Notes under the pieces: model-generated
Told to the model about the DNA's origin: nothing
The model's input: the letters and a program-made list of their open reading frames with translations, nothing else
Database searches by the model: none
Origin: Echinococcus granulosus
Taxonomy: Eukaryota > Platyhelminthes > Cestoda > Cyclophyllidea > Taeniidae
Reading direction: 5' to 3'
DNA length: 64,000 nt
Assembly: GCF_000524195.1 (NCBI RefSeq)
Contig: NW_020170457.1
Location: 200,781-264,780, forward strand
In this document: piece after piece, positions 34,287 to 47,182 of the stretch
Layout: each line of letters starts with the position of its first letter
Numbering within the stretch: position 1 is the first letter of the stretch
Made by a program: the position numbers and the translations under genes

Positions 34287-37200
34287 ATGTCACCTTCAAA
34301 AGTCAGCAACCCATTCGGTTTCCATAGATTTTCCGCTCGTTTAGCGTTAAATGAACTACCAATGCCTGACTCGAAGAGAGGGATAATTTGCGATGACTCG
34401 AGTTCAGGTGCGTAGTTAATTCATTTCAATGCCCGAAATTTAACTTCTTTATTATTTTGTCTAGTCTTACAAGGGCGATTTCAGGTTTTTTTTTCCCTGG
34501 AAACTCGTATGCAACCCGCATGTTGCTATTTTGGTGGCCCCTTTTATAAAGTTTTAGTCGTTACAATGGCCTGACAATGATTACTTGAGGTGTTTTTATG
34601 CCTTTCATTCCCTAACTGATTTAATTTGTACTCTTTTGTGGATACTGTTTGCGCACACACTTTATCTGCTTTCAGAAAGTGAATTCCAGTCGCCAAAATT
34701 GAAGCGGAAGCATAAAAGATCGCACACTATTGCTAATCCCAGTTTTACTAACAAAGGTAACTTATTTTTCCTACGTTCGATCTAGTCGCTTGTAGAAATG
34801 GATCTAGAAGTCATCCCCAAAAAACGCACTTCTCAGACATCGAAACGTAAGATCCCTACATTTGAAGAGGGTGAAGCTGGTGAGGATCCGTACCAGCATG
34901 CTCATCGACGCTCTCCAAAGCGTCGAAAATCAATTTTTGCGTTGGACCTTGGTGATACAGAGGCAGAGGGTCCAAGGGGCAAGGTGCAATTGACCTTCGA
35001 AGAGAGTTTGAGGAAGGCGGAAATGAAAAAGAAGGCTAGAGGGCCATCCAAATCTCCCAAAACTCTTCATGATTTCTTTTCAGTTCCAAAAGTTACTGAT
35101 CAGCCAAAAAAGGAGAGCAAGAGGGCGATCTCAGTGGATGATTTCTTTGCATCATTGTCTCACAAGGTACGTTGTACTGTAGACTTGAAATGTTACCAAG
35201 TGAATGTAAACTCAGGATGTTTCTCGTTTGCTTTAGACACCACCACAGCGAAAAGAGCCTGTTGCTTTGGTTCCCGAGACTCCGACAACACCTCAGAGTG
35301 GCAGAAAAACGGACGATGATGAAATCTGTCTTTCCGCTTCTATGGTTGGAAAACCACTGATGCCATCACCTGCGCTTCTGCGCAGGGAAAAGAGGCACTC
35401 TGTGAGCAAGGTGAAGGACAGCCCTGTCTCGAAAGACGTGCTAAAAACTGCGCAGGTGGGTTAGCTGCAGTCGCTAAAGGGAGTGCTATGGTTCATTCGT
35501 TAAACCTGCGCTCTGAGTTTAGTGATAAACATTGGTTTCCAAGAGCTACGCCGCAGTTCTGTGGACGACAGCATTGAATCTGGATACAAACCCTGTTAAA
35601 CTGACATTTTTGAATGACTTATTACCACTGCTTGTGGATCTTCGTAAACGCGCTGCTCAGCTTTTCCTTGTAAACTACATTGCCTATTTCTTGTACTACC
35701 CGTATTTTTGGTTCTTCAATGATGAGTATTTGGCAAGTGAGTCTGTAAAGAAAGTTGAGGTATTAATACAAATTCTAACCTTTTACTCAACCTTTTAGGT
35801 ATCCCATGACGTACGGAAGGAAGAGAGACCATCCACAAGCCCAGTGGGTGATAGTTACGCCTCCAAAGATGTCTCAAAGACGCCACCCGAAAAGGTTAGC
35901 TCGAAGGTCTTGATGCATTTGGGTAGGGGCTCATAAGGCCTCCTTTCTGGAATAGATCGATGGTTTTAAGTACGGGGATTGGATTCAGCTAATGCATAGT
36001 TATAACTTCCTTGAACAAGTCTTTTGAGTAGATTAAGTTTCTAAGATTGCTTTCACTAGTACTGATCGAACGCAGGCTTGTTAAAATATGGCATCTCCGG
36101 ATCTGAAAACCCTATGTCTTATACCACCTTTTTACTGTTCATATTAGGAAATTGGGAAATTCAGTTAATATCGAACTAGCTTACTGTCATTATCCTGTTG
36201 CTAGAATCATGAGGCTCTTGTTCCGTTGCAAAACATACTTACAAGTAGACATGTGAAAGCATCTCCTGGTAATGCTGACTATGGACCTCAATTTAAGCAG
36301 AGGTGGACGCCGTTTAAATTACCTCTGGGTAATTTTAAGTTATTTTCCCCAAAACTATGTAACTTATTGCTTTATCTCCCTTCTTTGGAAGTCTAGAGGA
36401 ATTTTTAACTCTTTCTCGCCAAAAGCGTTGTTTTCTGAAACGAATGGCAGGTAATATAATAATATTCTTTCATTCCAAAAGTCGTGGTGTTGTTAAGGTC
36501 CTCGATGCTCTCTCAAATACCTCTGAATACTCTATCGCCTTCTCTGTAGTGACTTTCACTAGTTCTTTTCACAAGAAAACGGGTTTTGTGAAACTGTTGT
36601 GGTAGTGACACAACTCTCCATCGTTTTATTTCATTTTCAGAGATCGAAAGATACACATAAGAAAAGGAGGGGGTTCGTGCACAAAGTGGACGAAAATTCT
36701 GCCGCGAAAACTGTGCCGGAAACGCCGCCGATAAAGGTTAACAAAATGGCTTCTATTTGGAACTTTTTCTAGGTGTTTTTGAGCCACCTTTTCTGTGTCT
36801 AACGCTTGATATTCGTTTGCATAACATAGCTGCAGTGTTGGAAGTTCTAGCGTCTTTCGCGAATGTTATCATGGCGGCACTTTTTGAGATGGCGGACTAC
36901 CTGATGTTTTTGCAACCTGTTTGTTTATGTCGTCGAAATCCGAAACTGGTGGTTAGCAGGCTTCATCAACATCACTCGAACCCTTTTTGCTACAAGTTTG
37001 GTGCCAGCAGCGCTCCACCATTGCTGTCTTGACAGTTTGCGCGCATTGTTTACAGTTCGGTGGATTTGAGAAAACCGAAATGTAGTTACATAGGCTTTCG
37101 GGTTATGGCTGTTCTTGTAGAGGATCTTCTCAAACGTGGTGCATCTAGCATCGACTGATTCATTGCTAGAATCGACTTATTAATAGTATATCTGGACGGC

Positions 37201-37689
37201 ATCTTCCGCTATCAAACACCCTGTTAATGCTGGACAGTAGGTTTGTAAAGCAGATAGACTTGGGAAAGCCGTGAGTCACTAGGGTTTGGGAAAAAAAGTG
37301 ATCTCCTCTGTTCCGATATATTTTGTTCCTGTATAGCCCCAGTTGTTATAATCCTTTCTTTTTTCTCTTTAAATTTACCACATGGTCTTTTAAGTCAATG
37401 TCTTGCATATGTTCGCGAAGTCCCGTTTCCGGTGGAGAATCTGGAGCGTCACTCATATGTGACGATGGTAGCGAAGACTAATGCGATACGGTCTCATATT
37501 ACTTTGCAGACATCGTCGAGAACCACTACTCCGAAGAAGAAGTTAGTACCTTCAGCCGCGACTCCGGAAACGGAGAAATCACCATCGACGATAACACCCA
37601 AACAAGGGTCGAGTGGTGGAAGGCCCTATTTTTGGAAGTTGCAGAATCGTGAAGGGCCCCAGGCTCTTGGCTCTAGACTTATACCAAAG
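34287..37689 (+). CDS. RFC1: RFC1 N-terminal low-complexity exons 1-7
   Basis: Seven exons encode the first 388 residues, mostly Lys/Arg/Ser/Pro-rich. KRKHKRSH and SPKRRKS look like nuclear localisation signals. SVDDFF and LHDFFSV resemble short hydrophobic docking motifs in replication proteins. Exon 4 has VPETPTTPQ, exon 5 has VSKTPPEK and exon 6 has VPETPPIK, so TP phosphorylation-type sites recur just before exon ends. Exon 7 carries NREGPQALGSRLIPK, the conserved RFC1 segment directly preceding BRCT. Exons 5 and 6 are each 96 nt, in phase 0. Sequence upstream of exon 7 is too diverged for homology on its own; phase continuity supports it. Confidence 0.85.
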
Positions 37690-40600
37690 GTGAGACGTTA
37701 TAAAAGGCGCATTCTTTTTTATTCCCTGATTTCCCACCGCTTCTTGGTTAAATCTTGACGGTGACGACTGAAGATGCTTCTTTTTTTCAATTCCACGGAG
37801 AGTCTATTCTTTTCCGGCGATAGATAAAGGTATGGCGCAACCAAACACGATATTTGGGTTCCTTCATTATCTCCTAGAGAATCTATTGGTTTGGAGTGGG
37901 TAATTTTTGAGGTTTTTTTGAACTTCCACCAAATTGGCTACTGTTCAAGGCGGATTGATGCTCCGCAGTAGGTGTGCTTCATGTGTCAAGCGCTATTTGT
38001 AGGACTCGTTATGCAAAACCATTCCATTTAATACAATGCATAGTTTAAGGTCATTTCACTGAGTCTAGCATTACACATCCGTTCCTCACTGCCACCTTGT
38101 TTTTTTATTCCATTTCCAACCATCCGACTGTCTGGATTCAACTAAGCCATTGGAGCTTTCGGAGGTGTTTTTTTTCTTATTCACATGCTTCCTTCGTTTG
38201 CAAGTAGCTCAAGTCGGGTGTCGTCTGAAGTGTTAATCATTTTGTTGCATAACACGAGATTAGAGCTATTGCTAGCAGTGGACGTGGTCTTAACAACCTC
38301 TATCTCGTGCGTCTTCACAGATTCAGCCATCTACGGAAAACGCCCTCTTCTCCCTCGTTGGAGTGTGATATTCACTCCACGAAATTAAGGTTGTTGCATC
38401 TCAATAGGGTTTGGTTATCATAGTCACCAAAGTAGTGCTCAAAGCCCTCCCTGAAGGCCGTTATTTGACGTTGATCTGGATATAGAAAGACTGGTGGACA
38501 GTTTACGGTGATGACATGAACAGGATGTCATGCTACCAAGCTACTGTTCGAAATCCACGGAGACTGAAGAACTCATTTGGTCTGAGTAAAATTAAAACAC
38601 CAAAATACCTGGCGCTAGTTTTGTTAACCTCGAAACAGTTCTTTATGATCCTTCGAAGTTTAAAAGTGAATCATAACATCTCCCTCCTTCCATAGAACAC
38701 CTCGACCTGCTTCGCGAATAAGACGTTTGTGATTACCGGCGTGTTGGAATGCATTGAGCGAGAGGAGGCAGAGCGCCTAATTCAACGCGGTGGCGGTCGG
38801 GTGACCCAGGCAGTGAGCAAACGCACCTCCTATCTGGTGGTGGGTCGAGACTCTGGTGCCAGCAAGTTGAACAAGGCCGTCAGTCTGGGCACTCCGCAAC
38901 TCACTGAGGAGGCCTTTTTTGATCTCGTCGATCGTGGTTTCGGCAAGGTTGACGCTGGAGAAGAGGGTGATGACAACTGTGATATTGCTCTCAGTCTCAC
39001 ACCATCCAGCACCATTTCGGGGCGGCTGCTGACTCCTCCTCAGAAGGGGAAGAAAGTGAAGGATGAAGATAATCAACTGGTTCTGCTGACAGATCGACCT
39101 ATGATTCCATCTCCATCACTAACGAAGACAGCGGTAACAGTGCCGCTGGTTCAGGAATTGTGGGTGGAGAAGTATAGACCGAGGACCAGGAAAGAGTTGG
39201 TGGGACAGAATGGGGCTGCTAGTCCGGCCAATCGTCTCTACGCGTGGTTGTCCAGTTGGCAGGAGGACTATGCGACTGGTGGGTTGTGGAACTGCACTTT
39301 TAAGTTAAACTCAAAGCCAAAATTCAAGCTAAAGTGCGAATCCACTCAGATTATTCCCAATATCTTTCTCTTCCCCTGCCTTGACACTAGGGAATCATTA
39401 TGGAGGGGAAAAATCATCGAAAACCAATGTTACATAAGTAGCTTAATCATAGCTGGACCTTTCACCATTTCCCTTTCCTCTCCATGCTAGGTCGGAAAGC
39501 AAAATCCTACTCGTCGGCACCGCCGTGGGCAGTTGGTGGATCGAGCGACACGGGCGCTTGGGCACGTGCAGCGCTGCTTTCGGGTCCTCCAGGGGTGGGC
39601 AAAACATCAACTGCCTCAGTGGTGTGCGCGGAGTTAAATCTCGCTACCATTGAGATGAACGCCTCCGACACGCGATCAAAACGCTCTCTACAGGAAGAGG
39701 TTGTTCAGGCCCTGGACATGCGCTCCCTCTCTGGATCTTTTGACCTCTCAAGTGGTTCGTGTGTGTGTTGCTTGCCGCCTCAGTGAAGTCTCTTTTAATA
39801 GGCGTTGAACGACTGTTTGCTCACCTTTTCTGCAGCAAAAACCTTGGCACTAACTTCTCACGTCCTGATCATGGACGAGGTGGACGGAATGGCGGGCAAC
39901 GAAGATCGAGGCGGAATGCTGGAGCTAATTGGAGTCATCAAGACCTCCAAGGTGCCTGTCATCTGCCTCTGTAATGATCGACAATCGCCTAAGGTGAGTT
40001 CCTTCTGGCTGTTCTGCGAACTTTAATTTAACACTCGTGGTTGTGGCTGTAGTCGGTTAAATATCCAAAGTGGCATTAATCCGTCACGAGTCTCCTACAC
40101 TTTTCAGTCACGCACTTTGATCCGAGAAGCCAACGCCTACAGCCGCAATTAATCAGTCTATGATTCATCTGTCGTAGAACAAACAATTGGGGGTGTAGAA
40201 ATGTTTTCTTTTTTTCTGAATTAAATGTAGCATCAGTCAATTTCTAAGAATTTTCCATCAGCTTTCCTAAAATGACTTAAAGAAATCAACTCTTGCCAAT
40301 TCCTGTTGAATACCTTCACCGTTCTCAGTGGCCCATTGAAAAGGGTTCACTACCTGAGTCCAGTCTTGTTGGGTTAATTGATTTGAGTCTCTGGTCTCAA
40401 TCTCAGATTCGTTCCTTGGCTAACTACTGTCTGGACCTCCGCTTTCATCGTCCACGCGTAGAACAAATCAAAGCTGCCGTGCTCTCCATGGCCTGTCGTG
40501 AGGGTGTTAACGTCAGTTCGGCGGCTCTCAACGAGATCATCAGCGCAAGTAATCATGATTTACGGCAGGTAGGCTGGGGACTCACTCACTCATTTCCTTC

Positions 40601-43194
40601 TTCCTTTTGTTTGGTTTGTTGGTTATTGAGTACCAGCTCTACTTCCCTTTCCGGGATTACTTTTGGAATATTCCCTCCACTCTATGGAGGAGAGGGATTA
40701 GACCCTATTTCCGCTACTGAGCACACACTGGTTATCTACTTAAATCCCGGTCAACCCGTTTAAGTAGCATGTTCTTTCGTTTTCAGGCTTAAAACATGCT
40801 TCATTTTCGATTGTTTAGTCTACCTGGTATAAAACTAAGCAGATTGAAGACTTGTAGTTCACTTCCAGTGAATCACTTTTGGGGTTCCTCCTCCATGCCC
40901 TGCAATCATGATTGTGGCCAGTTGGGACGTTCGGAGAGTGGTCTACACTTGTCACACTAGTCCATCCTTGTCTGCTCATGGACGACGAATCCACAAGGAA
41001 GAACTTTACATTCATAGCCGGACATATGTGCTGACGGTGGTTGATTTAGGTGCCACATTCCCGCAGTATTCAAGGTATAGCAGAACTCTGTTGCTCCCTC
41101 TCAAAGGGTGACAACTCATCACTCTTTCTGCTGAATATGCCATAGTGTGAGAACTTTTGGCGCACTCTCCGTGTTCAAATTTTTGGTTCCGTTCAGCCTT
41201 CACTCTTAACCCTAAAACTGTTTCAGTCCCTCACTAACACATTATCAGCAATAAATCTTTTCTCCACACCTTCTATTCTCTCCCTAGGTTATAAACTCAG
41301 TTCAAATGTGGTGCATGAATGGTGACCATCACAAAACCGACGTTGCCGAGGCTGATATCACTGCCAACGCCGCTGCAGCTTACAAAAACCTCCGATTGGG
41401 TCCTTTCGAAGTCATTCGTAAGGTCTTCGCAACCAACATTGATGGCAAACCCGTCTCCTTCACCGAGGCAATGGACCTCTTTTTTCAGGACTACTCACTC
41501 GGTCCACTCTTTGTACAGGAAAACTACCTCAACGTTCGTCCAGTGGCTGCGAAGTGAGGGCAAAAAAATACCACAAACTTTGATTTGAGTGCGGGTTTTG
41601 TTTACAAGTCTCCCTTTTTCTTCAGTGGGAACCCTCAGCAAACTCTGGATCTTCTTGCTGAAGCCGCAGTAGATATTGCACAGGGTGATATCGTTAGTCG
41701 AGTGGTGCAATCAACCGGCGGGTGGTCATTGCTACCGACACAAGCTGTGTTTGCAAGCCTTCGACCGGGTCGCCTGCTGAGGGGATCGTTGCCTGGAGGC
41801 CCTGGAGCGATCTCCTCTCCAGCGTGGTTCGGTCGGAACTCCACGCAGACGAAAAACACGCGACTGTTGGCAGAGTTGTCGCAGCACATGCGACTTTCGA
41901 CGCATGGCGGGGCGACAGATTCGCGGTCGCTGCTTTTGGACTACCTGCATCCATTGGCTGTGCGACTGTCAGCACCGCTGAAAGAAGGTATGGTGACGAG
42001 CAGAAAATATGAAACCCACAAGCCTTCTACTCGGGGCATGACTCACTTTCCGTAGTAGAAGGAAACTTCTTCCAAACCATCTACCAACTTTCATGATCTT
42101 GTCAAACGCTTCGTTAGTTCTTGCCTCACAGCGCCTACAGTGATGGAGTATTTCTACAATTAGGTCCTGCTTTTTGACTCACTCACTAAGTAGATTAAGT
42201 GGGGTGGCCTCTATCATCCTTCGATACTCCTTCTCCAGGTGATATCAACAGCGTGCTGGAGTGCCTAGACGCCTACCAGCTGTTGCGCGAGGATATGGAC
42301 AGTTTGGTTGAGTTGACCACGTGGCAGGGTCGTCCAGGTCTCATGAAGAACATCGACGCCAAGGTGGGTCTGTCTGCTCATTCTTTGTCTCCTCTTTTCC
42401 TAATTTATTTGTTGGTGCCATTTCTACTTAAGTAACTGAAAAGACTCACGTAGTCAAGTATGCAGCTGTCCTTCTCGTTTTGGGTGTTTTCGTCAGCACT
42501 CCTTAAAGAGAAAACCTTCTGCTTACATCGTCACACTTCCCCACAATTCAAAAACAAAGAGGATCGAAGGTGGTTTTGCCTTATAGCAGGAAGATTCCTT
42601 AGCTCATTTGAGATTACGGTTCTTTTCCCATGGGTTCCAAATGCTGCTGCTACCAGTGTAGCGTTGCAGTAGCTTCCAAAGAAGAGCCTGGAATTAAGTC
42701 AGTACTTGGGACGACTAGTAGCGCAAGTGGCGCGAGTAGGGCCTTGTCGAAGCGCAAAAGACCGATGTGGCTTGCATGGTTAGCTCCTCTTTCTCCCCTT
42801 CAGGTGAAGTCCGCATTAACGCGGACTTACAACAAGTCGGTACATAAGGTACCCTATGCAACGGAACTAGTCGGCGGAGGCAGAAAAAAAAGACGGAAAC
42901 AAGGCGAGGCATCGTCTGAAGTCACACTGGAAGAGGGAGATGAGGCTGATCAACCACTTGAAGAAGAGAGCGAGGAGAGTAGTGTGGAAGAGGAAGAAGA
43001 AATTCGAAAGTTGGCTAGGGTGGTGAGTTATCAAGGTAGGCTTCTTTAGTTCGTTTATCTGTAGCTTGAGGTTATTATTTTTTTGCTTTTTATAGAAGAC
43101 GATCGCGAAAACGTCCTCGGCTGCGGAATCTTCAAGAGAAAAACCAGCGAAGAAACCGTCTAGAAATGGGAAAAAGACGAAAAGGGAGGCCTGA
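34287..43194 (+). CDS. RFC1: Replication factor C large subunit
   Basis: RFC1 is the large ATPase of the clamp loader that opens and loads PCNA at primer-template junctions in nuclear DNA replication and repair. Exons: 34287-34407, 34676-34756, 34796-35166, 35237-35455, 35799-35894, 36641-36736, 37510-37689, 38696-39278, 39491-39754, 39836-39993, 40407-40568, 41288-41553, 41626-41987, 42239-42363, 42804-43022, 43096-43194. They total 3402 nt and encode 1133 aa, and every junction is in phase. Human RFC1 has 1148 aa. Order: disordered basic N-terminus, BRCT domain from about residue 389, RFC box LWVEKYRP, Walker A GPPGVGKT (about 614-621), Walker B LIMDEVDG, sensor/arm region, RFC1-specific C-terminal domain and a Lys/Glu-rich tail ending in TGA. 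The ATG at 34287 is the likely start; an in-frame ATG at 34215 is possible. Identity is certain; the extreme N-terminus is less so. Confidence 0.96.
37448..37463. repeat. Dispersed palindrome copy
   Basis: GTCACTCATATGTGAC, a variant with one arm mismatch, in the RFC1 intron just upstream of exon 7. Confidence 0.65.
38696..39278 (+). CDS. RFC1: RFC1 BRCT-domain exon
   Basis: Encodes the 5'-phosphate DNA-binding BRCT domain: KTFVITGVLECIEREEAERL, GGGRVTQAVSKRTSYLVVGR, DSGASKLNKA and LTEEAFFDLV. A variable acidic/basic spacer follows, then LWVEKYRPRTRKELVGQ, which begins the AAA+ core. It ends one base into a Gly codon at GACTG|GTGGGT. The next exon starts with the remaining two bases. Confidence 0.95.
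39491..41987 (+). CDS. RFC1: RFC1 AAA+ ATPase and C-terminal domain exons 9-13
   Basis: Exon 39491-39754 has Walker A ALLSGPPGVGKTSTAS and EMNASDTRSKRSL. Exon 39836-39993 has HVLIMDEVDGMAGNEDRGGM and ICLCNDRQSPK, which includes the sensor 1 Asn. Exon 40407-40568 has YCLDLRFHRPRVEQIK. Exons 41288-41553 and 41626-41987 cover the RFC1-specific part, with GPFEVIRKVFA, PLFVQENYLNV, GGWSLLPTQAVFASL and PAWFGRNSTQ. All nucleotide-binding motifs are intact, so an active clamp-loader subunit is expected. Confidence 0.96.
42239..43194 (+). CDS. RFC1: RFC1 C-terminal exons 14-16
   Basis: Exon 42239-42363 encodes SVLECLDAYQLLREDMDSLV and ends in AK. Exon 42804-43022 begins VKSALTRTYNKSVHKVPY, matching the conserved KAAFTRAYNKE segment, then becomes a basic patch (KKRRKQ) and a long acidic run. 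Exon 43096-43194 is a Lys-rich tail ending EA and TGA. A Glu-rich then Lys-rich tail is typical of RFC1. Confidence 0.92.
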
Positions 43195-43802
43195 TTTTTT
43201 TTTACCCGCGAACTTTTGCGTAAATGCTGGAAATTCACAGATTTTTACGAGTTTTATGCAGTTTGAATGACGCTCGTGGTGTTTCTGTTGTTCCAGTGTG
43301 AGGGTGGGAAATTAGAGTGGGTTGAGCGGCGTATCGTCTGCTCGACACTACTGAGGGTGCGGGATTGCACTGGTATTCAGGAGCCAGTCTGCGTAAGGTC
43401 CGAGGTACAGTTCTGGCCTCGGGAAGGTACCGGAACACAGGTTAGGTGTCTATTCTCCTGGTTCGGTTTAAGCTAGCCGATAAAGTTTAGCAATACGTGG
43501 TGATATTTTGACAAATATGAGAGCATTCGAATAAATTGTAAAGCTAAGGTGAGTTTAGATGGCAAAATATTGCTTAAGAAATATCTCTTCATTTTCGGGT
43601 GTTCATTATGCTAATCAGTAATAAATAGATTGTTTGGACCATCGCATTTCGTCTCTTAGGTGTTATAAAAATATGGCGGGATGATGTTGCTGCAGCAAGA
43701 AAAACTTACTAATATTTAAGCTATTTAGCAACCAGTGGTTTGTTTATATGTATCGAAATGTAAAAATAGTAGTTTTCTAGGTTTTTGAAGGTCTGCCCAA
43801 CA
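43195..43802 (+). promoter_or_regulatory. RFC1 3' end and WDR35 upstream region
   Basis: Only 608 bp separate the RFC1 stop from the WDR35 ATG. An AATAAA at 43530-43535 is a plausible RFC1 polyadenylation signal. The WDR35 promoter would then have to fit in about 250 bp. TTTTCTAG ending at 43780 is a good splice acceptor 22 nt before the WDR35 ATG and could serve a 5' UTR intron or spliced-leader addition. Confidence 0.4.
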
Positions 43803-46800
43803 ATGTTTGCATATTTGAGCAAGAAGGTTAATATTAATTAATCATAACTGTGTACTCTTATTTAAGATTGCTATCCCAAACAATCCTAAAATTTCAACAC
43901 TGGCATGGAGCCTTAATCATGGCTACCTCGCATGTGGTGGTGAGAATGGCTTGCTAAAGGTTCTCAAATTCGAATCGAGTAAGTTTGACGCAAACAAGGG
44001 ATCAGCTTTGCAAAATGGTATATCAATGAATCAGACACTAGAGGGGCATTCTGGTTTGTGTGGGTTTTGGCTTATTTAAGTTGGTTAGGTACGATTCAGT
44101 TGATAACCTGGAACGAGCAATTTGAGAAACTGACAACAGCTGACGAGCATGGAGTCATTATCGTATGGATGCTTTATAAAGGCTCGTGGTATGAGGAAAT
44201 GATAAACAATCGGAACAAATCCCGCGTTCGTGGCTTAAAGGTACTGAATCAGTTAACAGCTCTGAATAAATTGCCTCCTTTAGTGGGATAAGGAAGGTCG
44301 GCGTATTTGCATCGCCTACGAAGATGGCGTTGTCATAGTGGGATCCGTCGATGGAAACCGCATATGGTGCAAGGAGTTGAAGTGCGCAGAACTGGTTTGC
44401 GCTGATTGGGCACCTCACGGTCGTTCTCTCTTGTTTGGTCTTTCGTCTGGCGAAATTCACGTCTACGATTCTCTCGGCATCTTTTTGGTAATATTACCGG
44501 TTAAAAATGTGGCTGTTCATTATTTTTGAGGCCTTATTTTGACGCGTTGCTTAATTTGTAGAGGAAATTGCCCATTTATTGCCTATACGACATTCATGGA
44601 GCCGTATCACTCGTTGATTTTACGTGGTATCGGTTTGACAAAGGACTGTGTGACCCAGAAAGTCCTTCTCTGGCTGTCTGCTTTGACGTAGGACGGTGTC
44701 AAATAATGCGGAATGATCAGGATTTAAGTAAGTCGTGTTCTTTTTCAACACTAGTTCTTTTCTAGCTCCTATTCTTCTTGACACCGGACTTAGTATAACG
44801 TGCTGTGAATGGAACGAGAGCGGTTCAATTCTAGCAATTTGTGGACAGCAGAGATTCGCTTGTGATTCTGAACCGGAAAATCTGGAAAATATTGGTGTAG
44901 TTCAGTTTTACAACCCCTTTGGTGATGTAGGTTGTTAGCTGCAGAGGAGTAGCCTTGAGAAGCTGTTGCATAGCCTAGATCTATTTCCTTAAAGCATTTG
45001 CATTCCCTCACAATACCGGGCAAAGGACCATCTGCTTGCACCTGGGAGGGTAGTGGCTCCCTTCGCCTTGCAATGGCCATCGACTCCTACATCTACTTTG
45101 CAAATGTGCGACTTAAATACGAGTGGACGTTATGTGCCAATGCCCATACCTTGGTTTATACTTTCACTAGGAGTGACTCTATGGACCGGTGTGTGATGTT
45201 TTGGGATGTTAAGCGAGGCATAGTAAGGAGGATTTTCCCCATTATTTGTTTTCAAAAAAATAGACACATATTCGGTCGGTAGACAATCTTCTGGGAATTT
45301 GTGGCGATGGCGATTTCTGCGCTGTCACACACAAGATTGAATCAATCAGCACACCTGTAAGTTTTGCAGTTGTAAATCAGTTTTTACTAATTTGCAATTA
45401 GTTTCAATAAATTATCTACTTGATTTTAGTATCAAATAACGGTGTACAACAGCCTGGGGTGCATTGCTGATTGCATGACCACCGAGCTAGAACCCAAGTT
45501 TTCAGTAATGACGGGGAATTATGTGGTGATTGCGAATGCATCAATCGTCTTCTTGTGGCAGTTTAAAAATCCAAAAACTCTCTTTGAAATCGGTGTTGCT
45601 GTCAAGACTCGGAATAAGATGAGGAAGGCCATTCAGCGGTAAGATACTTGTCATTAGTTCTCTTATTATTTACCTTTGATATTTTTGATTGCAATCATGC
45701 CTGTTAACGTTTTTTTTTGATGAGTCAGTGAATATTGTAACGGAAGGCAGAACATTGTCTTTCCCTTCGCATCTACCGTTCACAGAGCTCGTCTTGAGGC
45801 TGTCGAATTGTTTGTTAAGTTCCGTATTCATGCATATGAAGTTTAAGAGCCCCTTTCATTTCGCTTTAGCAACAGATTCCTGATGTAGCACGACCATTGG
45901 GCTATACCGTAAATGGGACTCAAAGCTAGCGCAAATACGGGGCAATGACCACATTAGGATGCAAATCACATTTTGGATCACACCTCATCATAAATCATTT
46001 TCAAATTCTTTCAATCCCACTGCTTAAGCTTTTCATATTGCCAAACATTATTTTGAAATCTCTACCTCTCAGAATGTGTCACATCGATCAAAAAGACGGT
46101 TCCCTTGCCTCTCAACCCCCTCTCAATCTGGACGGGTCATCGTCCACAGCCACAGACACAAATATGGCAAAGCTACTGGCCATCGAACCCTCAGAAAATC
46201 CCATCGTAGCCCTTTCTACCAGTGAGACACGTAGTCTTTTCATTGCTCGCAGCAACGGTAATGTGATTCGGTACCGCCTGCCTGAGCTCTGGCCCGAAGT
46301 TTGTATTCACGCAACTGACAAACTGCCTGTCCGTATTGAAGTGAACTGTGACGCAACGTGAGTAATAGCTTATTTACCTATTTTTTTCCAAATAGACACC
46401 TTGTATTTCAAACAGAGCGAGGAGTTTTGAGTATTTTCCAAGTAAGGGTTGGAGTTTAGGTGGAAATTTACCATAAGTTCTGGGATTTTATAATTTCCTT
46501 GTTTATTTTTCGGCCATTCATGTTTGAGAAACAGTAGTCCCTCTGTCTTGGAGATTTATGGTGAAATGTGTCTAATTGGGTTCTAAGTATAACCCGAAAA
46601 TTGCCTCAGCTACGGGCCTTCAAGCTAAATAACAAGTACGTCTATTGCAAACAGGGTTTTCGGTCTAATCGACGAACATGGAGTACTCTCACTACATCCC
46701 ATTCCCGAGAGTGAAGATGGTGACACCCCTATAATGGAGCGACTTTCCTCAAAATTTGCTGAATTCTCTCGTAAAGAAGTTTGGGACTTAAAATTCTCAA

Positions 46801-47182
46801 CCGTATGTTACTACTCAAATTGGTAGTTGGGGTTTATTATTATTAACGGCGATTTTTATTGCCATTTGCTACACTCAGTGGAGCTTGTAAAAAGCTCTCG
46901 GTGAATTTGTTGATACAATGCCAACAATGCATTCTTTTGCTTTGTAAATAAATTCTCACACTGGCTAGTATTAATGGTTATCAGGACAATCCGAGCACAT
47001 TTGCCATCATGGAGAAGGCTAAGTTGGTCATGTTTCGCGATACTGAGGCAGAACCTCCCATCCATTCAAGCGTCTATATTGCCCGTTTCGCTGATCTTGA
47101 AGTTGTTGGTGTTCAATTGGACGATATTATACAGCAATGTGAGCATCCAAAATTGGATCTGGTTACTCGTATTCCATGCAAA
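43803..47182 (+). CDS. WDR35: WDR35 WD40-propeller exons 1-12
   Basis: Residues 1 to about 685. Conserved stretches are LEGHSGT at the exon 2/3 junction, [93 protein letters not shown] and [13 protein letters not shown]. Exon 12 has [13 protein letters not shown] and [16 protein letters not shown]. Introns of 35-43 nt are common here; that at 44054-44088 is 35 nt, close to the lower limit for spliceosomal introns. Confidence 0.95.

Noticed and set aside
37432..37509. In-frame extension of RFC1 exon 7 upstream of 37510
   Set aside because: A strong acceptor, TTACTTTGCAG, ends at 37509 and is in phase with exon 6. The extension has no support and contains one palindrome copy.
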